Source: Brevibacillus sp. SYP-B805 (GTDB lineage Bacteria > Bacillota > Bacilli > Brevibacillales > Brevibacillaceae). From it: DNA of 64,000 bases. The stretch lies in the NCBI RefSeq assembly GCF_011059135.1, contig NZ_JAALGD010000014.1, forward strand, positions 57,998 through 121,997, in the 5' to 3' direction. Position 1 is the stretch's first letter; each line of letters begins with the position of its first letter. Below the pieces are notes generated by a model. The model was not told where the DNA came from, did not search any database, and was given only the letters and a program-made list of their open reading frames with translations. The position numbers were made by a program, and so were the translations under genes. This document shows, piece by piece, positions 8,366 to 16,472 of this stretch.

Positions 8366-8372
8366 GGAGAGA

Positions 8373-9590
8373 ATGACGCCAAAAAGTTTTTTCAGCCATT
8401 TGGAATGCCCGAAATGCGGGCAAACCTATGATCCCGACCAGCCGCACCAGCTGTGCCGCTGCGGTTCGCCTCTGCTGGCACGGTACGATCTGGTCAAAGC
8501 GGCGGCCGCCCTGTCCAGGCATGAGCTGGCGCGGCGGGAACCCACCCTGTGGCGATACCGGGAACTCCTGCCCGTCCGGGATGAGGCCAACATCGTAACC
8601 CTCGGGGAAGGCATGACCCCCATTCTGCCGCTGGCAACGCTGGGGGAACGGTTGGGGCTGCGCCAGCTCTTTGTCAAGGATGAGGGCATCCTTCCGACGG
8701 GGACGTTTAAGGCGAGAGGGGCTGCCGTCGGGGTATCGCGGGCCAAAGAGCTGGGGATTGACGTGTTGGCGATGCCGACCAACGGAAACGCTGGCGGCGC
8801 CTGGGCGCTCTATGCAGCCCGCGCCGGCATCGAAGCCTACATCGTCATGCCGGAAGGGGCGCCGGACATCACGAAGGTGGAAGTGGCCGCGGCCGGTGCC
8901 CATCTCCATCTGGTTCGCGGCCTGATCAGCGACGCCGGCAAAATCGTGGGCAGAGCCGTGGCCCGGCATAAATGGTACGACGCCTCCACCCTGAAGGAGC
9001 CGTACCGGATCGAAGGAAAAAAGACCATGGGGCTGGAAATCGCCGAACAGTTCGGGTGGGAGGTGCCGGATGTGATCCTCTACCCGACCGGCGGCGGCGT
9101 CGGCATCATCGGGATTTACAAAGCCCTCCGGGAGCTGCAGGAGCTGGGGTGGATCGGAGAGAAGCTCCCCCGCCTGGTTGCCGTGCAGGCAAGCGGATGC
9201 GCCCCGATCGTGAAGGCCTGGGAAGAGAAGAAAAAGGAATCGGCATTCTGGGAGCAGTCGTCGACGGTGGCATTCGGCATCAATGTCCCGAAGGCGCTGG
9301 GGGATTTCCTCGTATTGGAGGCGGTCTATGAAACCGGCGGCTGCACGGTGGCCGTCGATGATGAAGAGATCTTGCATGCGCAGCGGCAGTTGGCGGCGGT
9401 GGAAGGGGTTTACCTGTGTCCGGAAGGCGCGGCCACCTTCGCCGCAGTCAAAAAACTGTCCGCTCAAAAGTGGATTCACCCGGATGACAAGGTGCTGCTG
9501 CTGAATACCGGCGCGGGCCTGAAATATCCCGACAGCTTCAGGATAGACGCACCGGTTCTTGATCCGGATGAGGAGATATGGCCGTCCTGA
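8373..9590 (+). CDS. Threonine-synthase-like PLP enzyme
   Basis: 405 residues. A zinc-ribbon-like N-terminus (C12-P-K-C15 and C28-R-C30) is followed by a fold type II PLP domain with the Schiff-base lysine at K113 in PTGTFKARG, the Asn motif MPTNGNAGGAWA and the phosphate-binding loop PTGGGVGIIG. This is the class II threonine synthase layout (ThrC). Threonine synthase converts O-phosphohomoserine to threonine, yet here the gene is the last of a sulfonate operon, far from other threonine genes. A paralogue acting on another phospho-amino acid, for instance a cysteate-synthase-like reaction, is possible. It is followed by a terminator. Confidence 0.85.
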   Translation: MTPKSFFSHLECPKCGQTYDPDQPHQLCRCGSPLLARYDLVKAAAALSRHELARREPTLWRYRELLPVRDEANIVTLGEGMTPILPLATLGERLGLRQLFVKDEGILPTGTFKARGAAVGVSRAKELGIDVLAMPTNGNAGGAWALYAARAGIEAYIVMPEGAPDITKVEVAAAGAHLHLVRGLISDAGKIVGRAVARHKWYDASTLKEPYRIEGKKTMGLEIAEQFGWEVPDVILYPTGGGVGIIGIYKALRELQELGWIGEKLPRLVAVQASGCAPIVKAWEEKKKESAFWEQSSTVAFGINVPKALGDFLVLEAVYETGGCTVAVDDEEILHAQRQLAAVEGVYLCPEGAATFAAVKKLSAQKWIHPDDKVLLLNTGAGLKYPDSFRIDAPVLDPDEEIWPS

Positions 9591-9595
9591 TCTGC

Positions 9596-9635
9596 GGCTG
9601 ACGCCTCTCAAGCAGGCGCCAGCCGTTTGTTTTTG
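9596..9635 (+). terminator. Terminator of the ssu operon
   Basis: GGCTG-ACGCCT (9596-9606) pairs with AGGCG-CAGCC (to 9624), followed by GTTTGTTTTT. It ends the sulfonate operon. Confidence 0.8.
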
Positions 9636-9684
9636 GAGGAGATGGTCCCGGCATGCGGTACCAAAAAAGGGATGGGTGAATATC

Positions 9685-9719
9685 ATGGGAGTGACGCGAA
9701 GGCAGACGCCCATTTTTTT
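9685..9719 (+). terminator. Second terminator-like hairpin
   Basis: ATGGG (9685-9689) pairs with CCCAT (9709-9713) around an imperfect inner stem, and T runs 9714-9719. It may back up the stronger terminator upstream before the next promoter at 9743. Confidence 0.45.
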
Positions 9720-9742
9720 GCGGCGAAGTTTTAAAATCATAC

Positions 9743-9772
9743 TTGACAGGTCGGAATAATAGGCATTAAACT
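9743..9772 (+). promoter_or_regulatory. Promoter of the Rrf2-yezD-cys block, CymR-like box
   Basis: TTGACA (9743-9748) and TAAACT (9767-9772) are 18 bp apart, with CGGAATAATAGG in the spacer. This copy matches the ssuE promoter at 2489-2517 nearly base for base across the -35, spacer and -10. The Rrf2 protein encoded downstream is the obvious candidate to bind both sites, which would make its own gene autoregulated. Confidence 0.7.
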
Positions 9773-9862
9773 CAAGCTTAAATAACAAGCCGCAGCCAAA
9801 AATATCCGCTGCCTAAATGTCGACTATTTTACTCAACATTCAAACGGGAGGGAGGTAGCGCT

Positions 9863-10303
9863 GTGAAAGTGTCAAGCCGTGGGGAATATGCCTTGCGCGC
9901 CCTTCTGCTGCTGGGGCAAAGCGGCGGCAGTCTCCTGTCGATCGGGGAAGTGGCCGACAAGACGCTCGTGCCCATCAGTTACCTGGAGCAAATCCTGCTG
10001 CAGCTCAAAACGCTCGGGTATGTGAAGAGCAAGCGGGGAATCCGCGGCGGATACGCGCTGCAGATGGCGCCGGAAGCGATCAACATCGGCGAAGTGATCC
10101 GCAGGCTGGAAGGGCCGCTGGCTCCCATGAGCTGTGCCAGTCTAACCGCCTATGAGCCCTGTGCGCTTGAGGCAGGATGTTTGCTGAAACCGCTGTGGAC
10201 GCTGGTACGTGATACCGTCGCGCATGTGCTTGACCAGACGACGCTTGCCGACCTGCTCGACAGAAAAATCAATTCCAGAGATGGAGGGAAGGTCCTTGTC
10301 TAA
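9863..10303 (+). CDS. Rrf2-family regulator with three cysteines, probable sulfur regulator
   Basis: 146 residues from GTG 9863, preceded by GGAGGTAGC. The winged helix is typical (YALRALLLLGQ near residue 9, ISYLEQILLQLKTLGYVKSKRGIRGGY at 38-64). The effector loop contains C91, C100 and C106 (C-X8-C-X5-C), close to the cluster-binding pattern of RirA and related to IscR and NsrR, and unlike B. subtilis CymR, which has none. It may therefore carry an iron-sulfur cluster. Position between the ssu and cys operons and the matching promoter boxes make it the likely regulator of both. It overlaps yezD by 8 bases. Confidence 0.85.
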   Translation: MKVSSRGEYALRALLLLGQSGGSLLSIGEVADKTLVPISYLEQILLQLKTLGYVKSKRGIRGGYALQMAPEAINIGEVIRRLEGPLAPMSCASLTAYEPCALEAGCLLKPLWTLVRDTVAHVLDQTTLADLLDRKINSRDGGKVLV

Positions 10304-10496
10304 TACTCATCCGGCCCTTGATCAAGAGTCGATCGGCCGCATTCTTCGAGCCCTTCAGGGACTGGAGTACGGTTCTGTGCAGATCGTGGTTCACGACTCC
10401 AAAATCACCCAGATTGAACGAACCGAAAAGCACCGCTTTCCCCTGGAAAAGAGCAATCCGGAATACGGCCATGAGAACAAAACAAAAAGAAAATAA
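10296..10496 (+). CDS. yezD: YezD-like small protein (DUF2292)
   Basis: 66 residues from TTG 10296, chosen because GGAGGG (10283-10288) lies 7 bases upstream; an in-frame ATG at 10281 has no such site. The core LRALQGLEYGSVQIVVHDSKITQIERTEKHRF is the DUF2292/YezD signature, a short family often found next to sulfur-assimilation genes and of unknown biochemical role. It overlaps the Rrf2 gene, so both are translated together. The basic C-terminal tail (KTKRK) could favour nucleic-acid contact; that is inference only. Confidence 0.75.
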   Translation: MSNTHPALDQESIGRILRALQGLEYGSVQIVVHDSKITQIERTEKHRFPLEKSNPEYGHENKTKRK

Positions 10497-10503
10497 GACC
10501 CTG

Positions 10504-10576
10504 TGCAGCTGATCGGACAACCGAAGGCTTCCATGATGCCTGCCAGCGAGCAGGCGTTGGGAGCTTTTTATTTTTA
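10504..10576 (+). promoter_or_regulatory. Leader attenuator: small hairpin overlapping a terminator (copy 2)
   Basis: The segment matches copy 1 (2544-2571) at 22 of 26 positions. AGCT 10507-10510 can pair with GGCT 10526-10529, and TCGG 10513-10516 with CCGA 10521-10524 around an ACAA loop. AAGGCTTCC (10524-10532) pairs instead with GGGAGCTTT (10559-10567) as a terminator with an inner GCCTGC/GCAGGC stem and a T-rich tail. The differences between the copies fall in paired positions that stay paired (through G-T) or in the loop. It lies between yezD and cysP. Confidence 0.6.
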
Positions 10577-10601
10577 CCTGAACATGAAGGAGAGAGAAAT
10601 C

Positions 10602-11693
10602 ATGAAGGCACGAGGATCTTGGATAAAAATGGCGGTTGCGGGAGGGCTGCTCCTCAGCCTGGTGGGCTGCGGAAGCCAGGCGGGTCCCGCACCCGGCACC
10701 CAGAACCAGGCATCGCAGCCGAATGCGGCAGCGGAGGCGAAACCGGAAGCAAAACCGCCGGTTGAGCTGCTGAACGTCTCCTACGATCCTACCCGGGAGC
10801 TGTACCAAGACGTGAACAAAGGCTTCGCAGCTTACTGGGAGAAAAAAACCGGCCAGCACGTCACCATCAAGCAGTCCCATGGCGGTTCGGGAAAACAGGC
10901 GCGTTCCGTCATCGACGGGCTGGAAGCGGATGTCGTCACGCTGGCGCTCGCCTACGACATCGACGAGATCGCGGACAAAGGACTGCTTGCCAAGGACTGG
11001 CAGAAGCGGCTGGAGTACAACAGTTCTCCCTACACATCGACTATCGTCTTTCTGGTGCGCAAGGGTAATCCCAAAGGCATCAAGGACTGGAACGATCTGA
11101 TCCGGCCGGATGTGTCGGTGATTACCCCGAACCCCAAAACCTCGGGGGGCGCACGCTGGAACTACCTGGCGGCCTGGGGTTACGCCCTGAAACAAAACAA
11201 CAATGACGAGGCGAAGGCGAAGGAGTTCGTCACCCAGCTGCTGAAAAATGTGCCCGTGCTCGACTCGGGTGCCCGTGGCGCCACCACCACCTTTGTGGAG
11301 CGGGGCATCGGGGACGTGCTGATCGCCTGGGAAAACGAAGCGTTCCTGGCCGTCAACGAGCTGGGCAAGGACAAGTTTGATATCGTCGTTCCCTCCATCA
11401 GCATCCTGGCCGAACCGCCCGTCGCCGTCGTCGACAAGTTCGCGGACAAACACGGCACGCGGGAAGTGGCCGAAGAGTATCTGAAGTATCTGTACACGGA
11501 AGAAGGGCAGGAGCTGGCCGCGAAAAACTACTACCGGCCGCGCCTGGAGTCGGTGGCCAAAAAGTACGCCAACCAATTCCCGTCGCTGAATCTGTTTACC
11601 ATCGACGAAGTATTCGGCGGATGGCAAAACGCGCAGAAGGTTCATTTTGCCGATGGCGGCGTCTTTGACCAGATTTATCAGCCGAAGCAGTGA
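10602..11693 (+). CDS. cysP: Sulfate/thiosulfate-binding lipoprotein
   Basis: 363 residues with a lipobox VGC, acylated Cys at residue 23, then a low-complexity Ala/Pro/Gln linker. [50 protein letters not shown] and [22 protein letters not shown] are hallmarks of the Sbp/CysP family. It hands sulfate or thiosulfate to CysTWA. The ATG at 10602 has AAGGAGAG in front. The attenuator-like leader precedes it, so its expression is probably set by both the Rrf2-type promoter and the leader. Confidence 0.93.
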   Translation: MKARGSWIKMAVAGGLLLSLVGCGSQAGPAPGTQNQASQPNAAAEAKPEAKPPVELLNVSYDPTRELYQDVNKGFAAYWEKKTGQHVTIKQSHGGSGKQARSVIDGLEADVVTLALAYDIDEIADKGLLAKDWQKRLEYNSSPYTSTIVFLVRKGNPKGIKDWNDLIRPDVSVITPNPKTSGGARWNYLAAWGYALKQNNNDEAKAKEFVTQLLKNVPVLDSGARGATTTFVERGIGDVLIAWENEAFLAVNELGKDKFDIVVPSISILAEPPVAVVDKFADKHGTREVAEEYLKYLYTEEGQELAAKNYYRPRLESVAKKYANQFPSLNLFTIDEVFGGWQNAQKVHFADGGVFDQIYQPKQ

Positions 11694-11707
11694 GGAATGA
11701 TTCTGTC

Positions 11708-12544
11708 ATGGAGAAACGACGCAAGAAGCGCAATGTCCTTCCCGGCTTTGGACTGACCATGGGCTACACGCTTGTCTATCTGAGCCTGCTCGTGTTGATT
11801 CCATTGTCCCTGCTGTTTGTCAAATCGGCCAGCCTGAGCTGGAGCCAGTTTTGGGAAGTGATTGCCAATCCGCGCGTGCTGGCCGCTTACCGGCTCAGCT
11901 TCGGAGCTTCCCTGCTGGCGGCGGCGCTCAACACCGTGTGCGGGCTGCTGGTGGCCTGGGTTTTGACACGGTACACGTTTCCGGGGAAACGGCTGATCGA
12001 CGGGCTGGTCGATCTGCCGTTCGCCCTGCCCACGGCCGTTGCGGGGATTTCCCTGACCGCCGTCTACTCGCAAAACGGCTGGATCGGCCGCTACCTGGAA
12101 GCAGCGGGGATCAAAGTGGCGTTTGCGCCGCTCGGGGTGGTCGTGGCATTGACGTTTATCGGCCTTCCCTTCGTGGTGAGGACGGTGCAGCCGGTCCTGC
12201 TTGATCTGGAGAAGCAGGTGGAAGAAGCGTCCGCCACCCTCGGGGCGGGGCGCTGGCAAACCTTTCGGCGAATTATCTTTCCCCATCTCCTGCCCGCCCT
12301 CCTCACCGGTTTCGCGCTGGCGTTCGCACGGGGGCTGGGCGAGTACGGCTCGGTTGTCTTCATCTCCGGCAATATGCCGATGAGTACGGAAATCGCGCCG
12401 CTGCTGATCATGACGAAGCTGGAGCAGTTCGACTACGCGGGGGCGACGGCGATAGCGGCGGTGATGCTGATCGCATCGTTTCTCATGCTGCTGCTCATCA
12501 ATGTGTGGCAGTGGCGCAGCGGCAAAAGACACATCGTGGGATAA
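11708..12544 (+). CDS. cysT: Sulfate ABC transporter permease CysT
   Basis: 278 residues from ATG 11708; an in-frame GTG at 11690 overlaps the cysP end and lacks a ribosome site. About six membrane helices; the EAA loop is [44 protein letters not shown] and [17 protein letters not shown] are characteristic CysT/CysU motifs. It forms the membrane channel with CysW. The gene is 14 bases after cysP. Confidence 0.92.
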   Translation: MEKRRKKRNVLPGFGLTMGYTLVYLSLLVLIPLSLLFVKSASLSWSQFWEVIANPRVLAAYRLSFGASLLAAALNTVCGLLVAWVLTRYTFPGKRLIDGLVDLPFALPTAVAGISLTAVYSQNGWIGRYLEAAGIKVAFAPLGVVVALTFIGLPFVVRTVQPVLLDLEKQVEEASATLGAGRWQTFRRIIFPHLLPALLTGFALAFARGLGEYGSVVFISGNMPMSTEIAPLLIMTKLEQFDYAGATAIAAVMLIASFLMLLLINVWQWRSGKRHIVG

Positions 12545-12564
12545 AAGGAGGAGGCAAAGGTGCG

Positions 12565-13458
12565 ATGTCCACAATCTCAACGGATCATCCCGTTTCCGCC
12601 GTACGACATACGGCGCGGGTGACGACGGAATCCCCGGTCATGCGCGGGGTCCTCATCGGGGCCGCTTTGGTTTTTCTCGGCCTGTTTTTGTTCGTCCCGC
12701 TGGTTGCCGTCTTTGCCGAGGCGCTCAAAGAGGGATGGGAGACCTACGCAGCATCACTGGTGGAACCGGACGCCCTCGCGGCGATCAAGCTGACCCTGCT
12801 GACAGCCGCGATCGCGGTTCCCTTGAATACGCTGTTTGGGCTGGCGGCTTCCTGGGCCATCGCGAAGTTCCAATTTTACGGCAAACAAGTGCTGATTACC
12901 CTGATCGATCTGCCGTTTGCCGTCTCTCCCGTCATTTCCGGGCTGATCTTCGTGCTGCTGTTCGGGTCGCAGGGGCTGCTCGGTCCCTGGCTGGAGCAGC
13001 ATGACATCAAAATCGTGTTTGCCGTACCGGGGATCGTGCTGGCCACCCTGTTCGTCACCTTTCCGTTTGTCGCCCGCGAGCTGATCCCCGTGATGGAGGC
13101 GCTGGGCAAAGAGGAGGAAGAGGCGGCCGTCTCTCTCGGCGCCAGCGGCTGGCAGACCTTCTGGAAGGTGACGCTCCCCAACATCAAGTGGGGCCTGCTG
13201 TACGGCGTCATTCTGTGCAATGCGCGGGCGATGGGGGAGTTCGGCGCGGTATCGGTCGTATCCGGCCATATCCGCGGCATGACGAACACCGTGCCGCTGC
13301 ATGTGGAGATTCTGTACAACGAATACAACTTCGTCGCCGCTTTTGCGGTCGCCTCGCTGCTCGCCATACTGGCGCTGGTCACCCTGGTTGTCAAAAGCGT
13401 GGTGGAATGGAAGACAACGCTACATTTGGCAGGAGGAGAGCAAAACCATGAGCATTGA
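12565..13458 (+). CDS. cysW: Sulfate ABC transporter permease CysW
   Basis: 297 residues from ATG 12565, preceded by [31 protein letters not shown], the EAA loop [28 protein letters not shown] and [18 protein letters not shown] identify CysW. Residues 1-25 are a polar cytoplasmic head and about six membrane helices follow. Its end overlaps the cysA start by 11 bases. Confidence 0.92.
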   Translation: MSTISTDHPVSAVRHTARVTTESPVMRGVLIGAALVFLGLFLFVPLVAVFAEALKEGWETYAASLVEPDALAAIKLTLLTAAIAVPLNTLFGLAASWAIAKFQFYGKQVLITLIDLPFAVSPVISGLIFVLLFGSQGLLGPWLEQHDIKIVFAVPGIVLATLFVTFPFVARELIPVMEALGKEEEEAAVSLGASGWQTFWKVTLPNIKWGLLYGVILCNARAMGEFGAVSVVSGHIRGMTNTVPLHVEILYNEYNFVAAFAVASLLAILALVTLVVKSVVEWKTTLHLAGGEQNHEH

Positions 13459-14491
13459 AGTGCAAGGCATCAGCAAAGCATTCGGCAAGAACAGCATCCT
13501 GCGCGACGTGACCCTGGAGATTCCCAAGGGAGAACTGGTCGCCCTGCTCGGACCGTCGGGCTCCGGCAAAACCACCCTGCTGCGGCTGATTGCCGGTCTG
13601 GAGGCAGCGGATCAGGGGCGCATCGTGATCGACGGCAAGGATGCGACGCATACCAGCGTGCAGGAGCGGCAGGTGGGCTTTGTGTTCCAGCACTATGCGC
13701 TCTTTCGGCACATGACTGTGTTCGACAACATCGCGTTCGGCCTGCAGGTGCGCCCGCGCAAACAGCGCCTGGGCAAAGCGGAGATCGCCCGGAAGGTAAA
13801 CGACCTGCTGGCGCTCGTTCAGTTGGAAGGGTTTGGAAACCGGTATCCGGCGCAGCTTTCGGGCGGGCAGCGCCAGCGGGTTGCCCTGGCGCGGGCGCTG
13901 GCGATTGATCCGAAGATACTGCTGCTCGATGAGCCGTTCGGCGCGCTGGATGCCAAGGTCAGGCAGGAACTGCGCCGATGGCTGCGGCAGCTTCACCAAA
14001 CCCTGGAGATCACCAGCGTGTTCGTGACCCATGACCAGGAAGAAGCGCTGGAAGTGGCGGACCGCATCGTGATCATGAATGAAGGGCGCATCGAGCAGAT
14101 CGGGACCCCGCACGACATCTACCACTATCCCGCCAATCCGTTTGTGTACGGCTTCCTCGGCCGAGCCAACCGCTTCGAAGGGCCGTTTGACGGCATCGGC
14201 CAGCTTCCGGCCCATTCGCCGTTTGTCGGGTACGTGCGGCCGCACGAACTGGAGGTGACGCGGCATCGTGTGGAGAAAAACGCGCTCCAGGCGACGATTC
14301 AGCACGTGTACGCGATCGGCCCCATCGTGCGGCTGGATCTGAAAAGAGCCGAGGCGAACGAGTTTTTTGAAGTGGAAATGACTTATGAACGGTACCAGGA
14401 ATTAAATTTGCAGCCGCACGAAACCGTCTATGTCCGCCCGCGCACCGTGAAGGTGTTCACGGGGGAAAAAGGGCTGGTCAGCGCCCGTTGA
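13448..14491 (+). CDS. cysA: Sulfate ABC transporter ATPase CysA
   Basis: 347 residues from ATG 13448, with AGGAGGAG upstream and overlapping cysW. Walker [11 protein letters not shown]-loop [12 protein letters not shown], signature [15 protein letters not shown], Walker [13 protein letters not shown] and switch His VTHDQEEA are all intact. Residues from about 240 on form the C-terminal TOBE-like regulatory domain seen in CysA/MalK-type ATPases. It powers sulfate/thiosulfate import. The region 14492-14596 after it shows no clear terminator. Confidence 0.92.
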   Translation: MSIEVQGISKAFGKNSILRDVTLEIPKGELVALLGPSGSGKTTLLRLIAGLEAADQGRIVIDGKDATHTSVQERQVGFVFQHYALFRHMTVFDNIAFGLQVRPRKQRLGKAEIARKVNDLLALVQLEGFGNRYPAQLSGGQRQRVALARALAIDPKILLLDEPFGALDAKVRQELRRWLRQLHQTLEITSVFVTHDQEEALEVADRIVIMNEGRIEQIGTPHDIYHYPANPFVYGFLGRANRFEGPFDGIGQLPAHSPFVGYVRPHELEVTRHRVEKNALQATIQHVYAIGPIVRLDLKRAEANEFFEVEMTYERYQELNLQPHETVYVRPRTVKVFTGEKGLVSAR

Positions 14492-14596
14492 TCTAGGTCA
14501 GCCGGCCGCTGTCAATGGCTGGCGGACAAGGCGCGGCTGTTCCACTTCGGCTGGCAGGGCGGCGGCAGCGTCTTCGGCGGGATGCTGTCACCCTGC

Positions 14597-15403
14597 TCAG
14601 CGGGAACCCCTGCCCGGCACGGTGCTGACCGACGCCGGGCGGGTCAGCTTGTCCAGGCTGTAGAATTCATAGCCCTGCCGCCGCGCCGCATCGATGATGC
14701 CGCCCAGCGCTTCCGCATTATCCTTCGAGACGGCGTGCAGCAGGATGACGGCTCCGGGGTGAAGCTGTGCCATCACGTTGTGGAAGGCGTAGGCGGCCCC
14801 CTTCTGGGCATGGATGTTCCAATCGTTGTAGGCGATGGACCAGAAGACGCTGGTATACCCGAGCTCCTTGCTCACCGCCAGCGTCCGTTCGCTGAAAATG
14901 CCCCGCGGGGGACGCAGATAACGCATCTCCTGCTGCCCGGTGATGCGCGCCACCTCCGTTTTCACGCGCTCCAGCTCCATCTTGATTTTGTCATTGGAGA
15001 GGCGGCTCATGTCCGGGTGGCTCCAGGAGTGATTGCCGACCAGATGCCCTTCCTGCACCATCCGTCTCACCAATTCCGGCTGATCCTTTACATAGTGTCC
15101 GGTGACGAAAAAGATCGCCGGCACTTTTTTTTCTTTCAGCGTATCCAGGATCCGGGCGGTAAAGCCGTTTTCATAGCCGTTGTCGAAGGTCAGATACAGC
15201 TCCTTTTTGGTTGGATCGCCCTGGAAGATGGCACCATGTTTTTGGAGGATGGGCTTGAAGCCTTCCTGGTCGATGGAGGCGGGGGCGCCGTTCTTGCTTT
15301 TTTTGAAACCGAAGTGATAGGGGGTATCCATGTCGGAGAAGACGGGAGAGAATGGTACCAACGTAAGCATGGCAACCAGTGTGAGGATGGGAATGCGTTT
15401 CAT
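14597..15403 (-). CDS. pdaA: PdaA-type peptidoglycan (muramic acid) deacetylase
   Basis: 268 residues from ATG 15403, which follows AAGGAGTGACAG; an earlier GTG sits on the ribosome site itself. A signal peptide (about residues 1-23) is followed by the NodB polysaccharide deacetylase domain: D74 in TFDNGYEN, H125 and H129 in GNHSWSHPDM, the RPPRG motif and the His of LLHAVSKDN. The FDNGYEN variant and the YHFGFKKS start are typical of PdaA, which deacetylates N-acetylmuramic acid to allow muramic delta-lactam formation in the spore cortex. It is transcribed toward the cys operon. Confidence 0.87.
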   Translation of the reverse strand: MKRIPILTLVAMLTLVPFSPVFSDMDTPYHFGFKKSKNGAPASIDQEGFKPILQKHGAIFQGDPTKKELYLTFDNGYENGFTARILDTLKEKKVPAIFFVTGHYVKDQPELVRRMVQEGHLVGNHSWSHPDMSRLSNDKIKMELERVKTEVARITGQQEMRYLRPPRGIFSERTLAVSKELGYTSVFWSIAYNDWNIHAQKGAAYAFHNVMAQLHPGAVILLHAVSKDNAEALGGIIDAARRQGYEFYSLDKLTRPASVSTVPGRGSR

Positions 15404-15622
15404 GCAGGCTGTCACTCCTTGCTGCAGCGGGATATCGCTGGAATTCTAGCGATACTGTTCCACCAGCGGGCGGAAGTTATGTATGGGTAAGGGAAAGGGC
15501 TCGGTGGTATTCGCCGCAGCAGGGGTTCTCATCGTCGCGGCTGAGGGAAAATGGTGGCGGTTGACCGGAAAGGGAGCGCAGCGGGAACCGAAGCGGCGCG
15601 GCATGAAAGATGAGTCAGAGAA

Positions 15623-15658
15623 AAAACGAGTGAAGGTTCCGCTCGTTTTTTTCTTTTT
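15623..15658 (+). terminator. Bidirectional-looking terminator hairpin
   Basis: AAAACGAG (15623-15630) pairs with CTCGTTTT (15642-15649), followed by more T, and preceded by A-rich sequence, so it could act on both strands. It lies between the divergent pdaA and VanX genes, where no obvious upstream gene needs it. The rest of 15404-15682 shows only a doubtful 59-codon frame (15483-15662). Confidence 0.55.
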
Positions 15659-15682
15659 GTAATACATTAAAAAAATTTTCAG

Positions 15683-15711
15683 TTTACACAAATAAAGATA
15701 AGATTTAGAAT
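15683..15711 (+). promoter_or_regulatory. Promoter of the dipeptidase-Dpp operon
   Basis: TTTACA (15683-15688) and TAGAAT (15706-15711) are spaced by 17 bp in an AT-rich stretch. Transcription would begin near 15718, about 27 bases before the GTG start. Confidence 0.55.
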
Positions 15712-15744
15712 AATGCGTAAAGTATTGGGCAGGAGGGATCCATT

Positions 15745-16410
15745 GTGAAAGAACCCATCGACTCCGGCGAACCGCTCGTCTCTCTTTCCGGCCTGACCGC
15801 CAAGCTGCAGGTGTATCCGTACTACCACAAGCTGGGATATTCCGAAGCGCTGCCGGACTGCTACGCCCGGGAAGGGGTGGCGGATCGCCTGGTGAAAGCG
15901 GCAGAGCGGCTGCCCGAAGGCTACTCGCTGGTCGTCTGGGACGGATGGCGTCCGTACCGCCTGCAGCAGGCGATCTTTGATCGTTTCCGGGAGACGCTGC
16001 TGGCGCAGGGATGGCAGGAGGGGGAAGCGCTGACGCGAGAGGTAACCAAGTACGTGGCCCTGCCCTCGACAGATCCGGCGCATCCGGCCCCTCATCTGAC
16101 CGGGGGCGCGGTGGATGTCACCATCGCCGGGCCGAACGGATGGCTTCCGATGGGAACCGATTTTGACGATTTTACCCCGCTTGCGGCCACGGACTATTTT
16201 GAGCAGCTGCCGGAGCTGTCCGCAGCGGAAATGGCGATTCGCGACAACCGGCGTTGGCTGCATGAGCTGATGACGAGCGCGGGCTTCGTCAATTATCCGG
16301 AGGAATGGTGGCATTTTGATTACGGCAACAAGGCCTGGGCGCGCCATCACCAGACCCTTCCCAAGTATGGGGGAATTTTATCCCTGGAAAAGGCGGAATG
16401 TATTGAATAG
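15745..16410 (+). CDS. D-alanyl-D-alanine dipeptidase (VanX family, M15D)
   Basis: 221 residues from GTG 15745, with AGGAGGG upstream. Zinc ligands and catalytic residues of the VanX family are in place: H117 and D124 in PHLTGGAVDVT, E187 in the PEEWWH motif and ligand H190, plus the substrate-binding R69 in WDGWRPYR. These cytoplasmic enzymes split D-Ala-D-Ala. It precedes a complete dipeptide ABC transporter in the same orientation, which points to uptake and hydrolysis of cell-wall-derived dipeptides rather than vancomycin resistance; no vanH, vanA, vanR or vanS genes are near. Confidence 0.9.
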   Translation: MKEPIDSGEPLVSLSGLTAKLQVYPYYHKLGYSEALPDCYAREGVADRLVKAAERLPEGYSLVVWDGWRPYRLQQAIFDRFRETLLAQGWQEGEALTREVTKYVALPSTDPAHPAPHLTGGAVDVTIAGPNGWLPMGTDFDDFTPLAATDYFEQLPELSAAEMAIRDNRRWLHELMTSAGFVNYPEEWWHFDYGNKAWARHHQTLPKYGGILSLEKAECIE

Positions 16411-16472
16411 TCTCAACAATTTTAATATATTGTAATTATCATCAATAAATTCAAAATCAGGGGGCGAATCGT

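Noticed and set aside
15483..15662. A 59-codon plus-strand frame with a hydrophobic stretch in the pdaA/VanX gap
   Set aside because: It runs through the terminator hairpin at 15623-15658 and has no convincing ribosome site, so it is probably not a gene.
15745..16410. Vancomycin-resistance determinant (VanX)
   Set aside because: No vanA/B ligase, vanH, vanS or vanR genes are near; the gene leads a dipeptide-transport operon, so wall-peptide salvage is the better reading.
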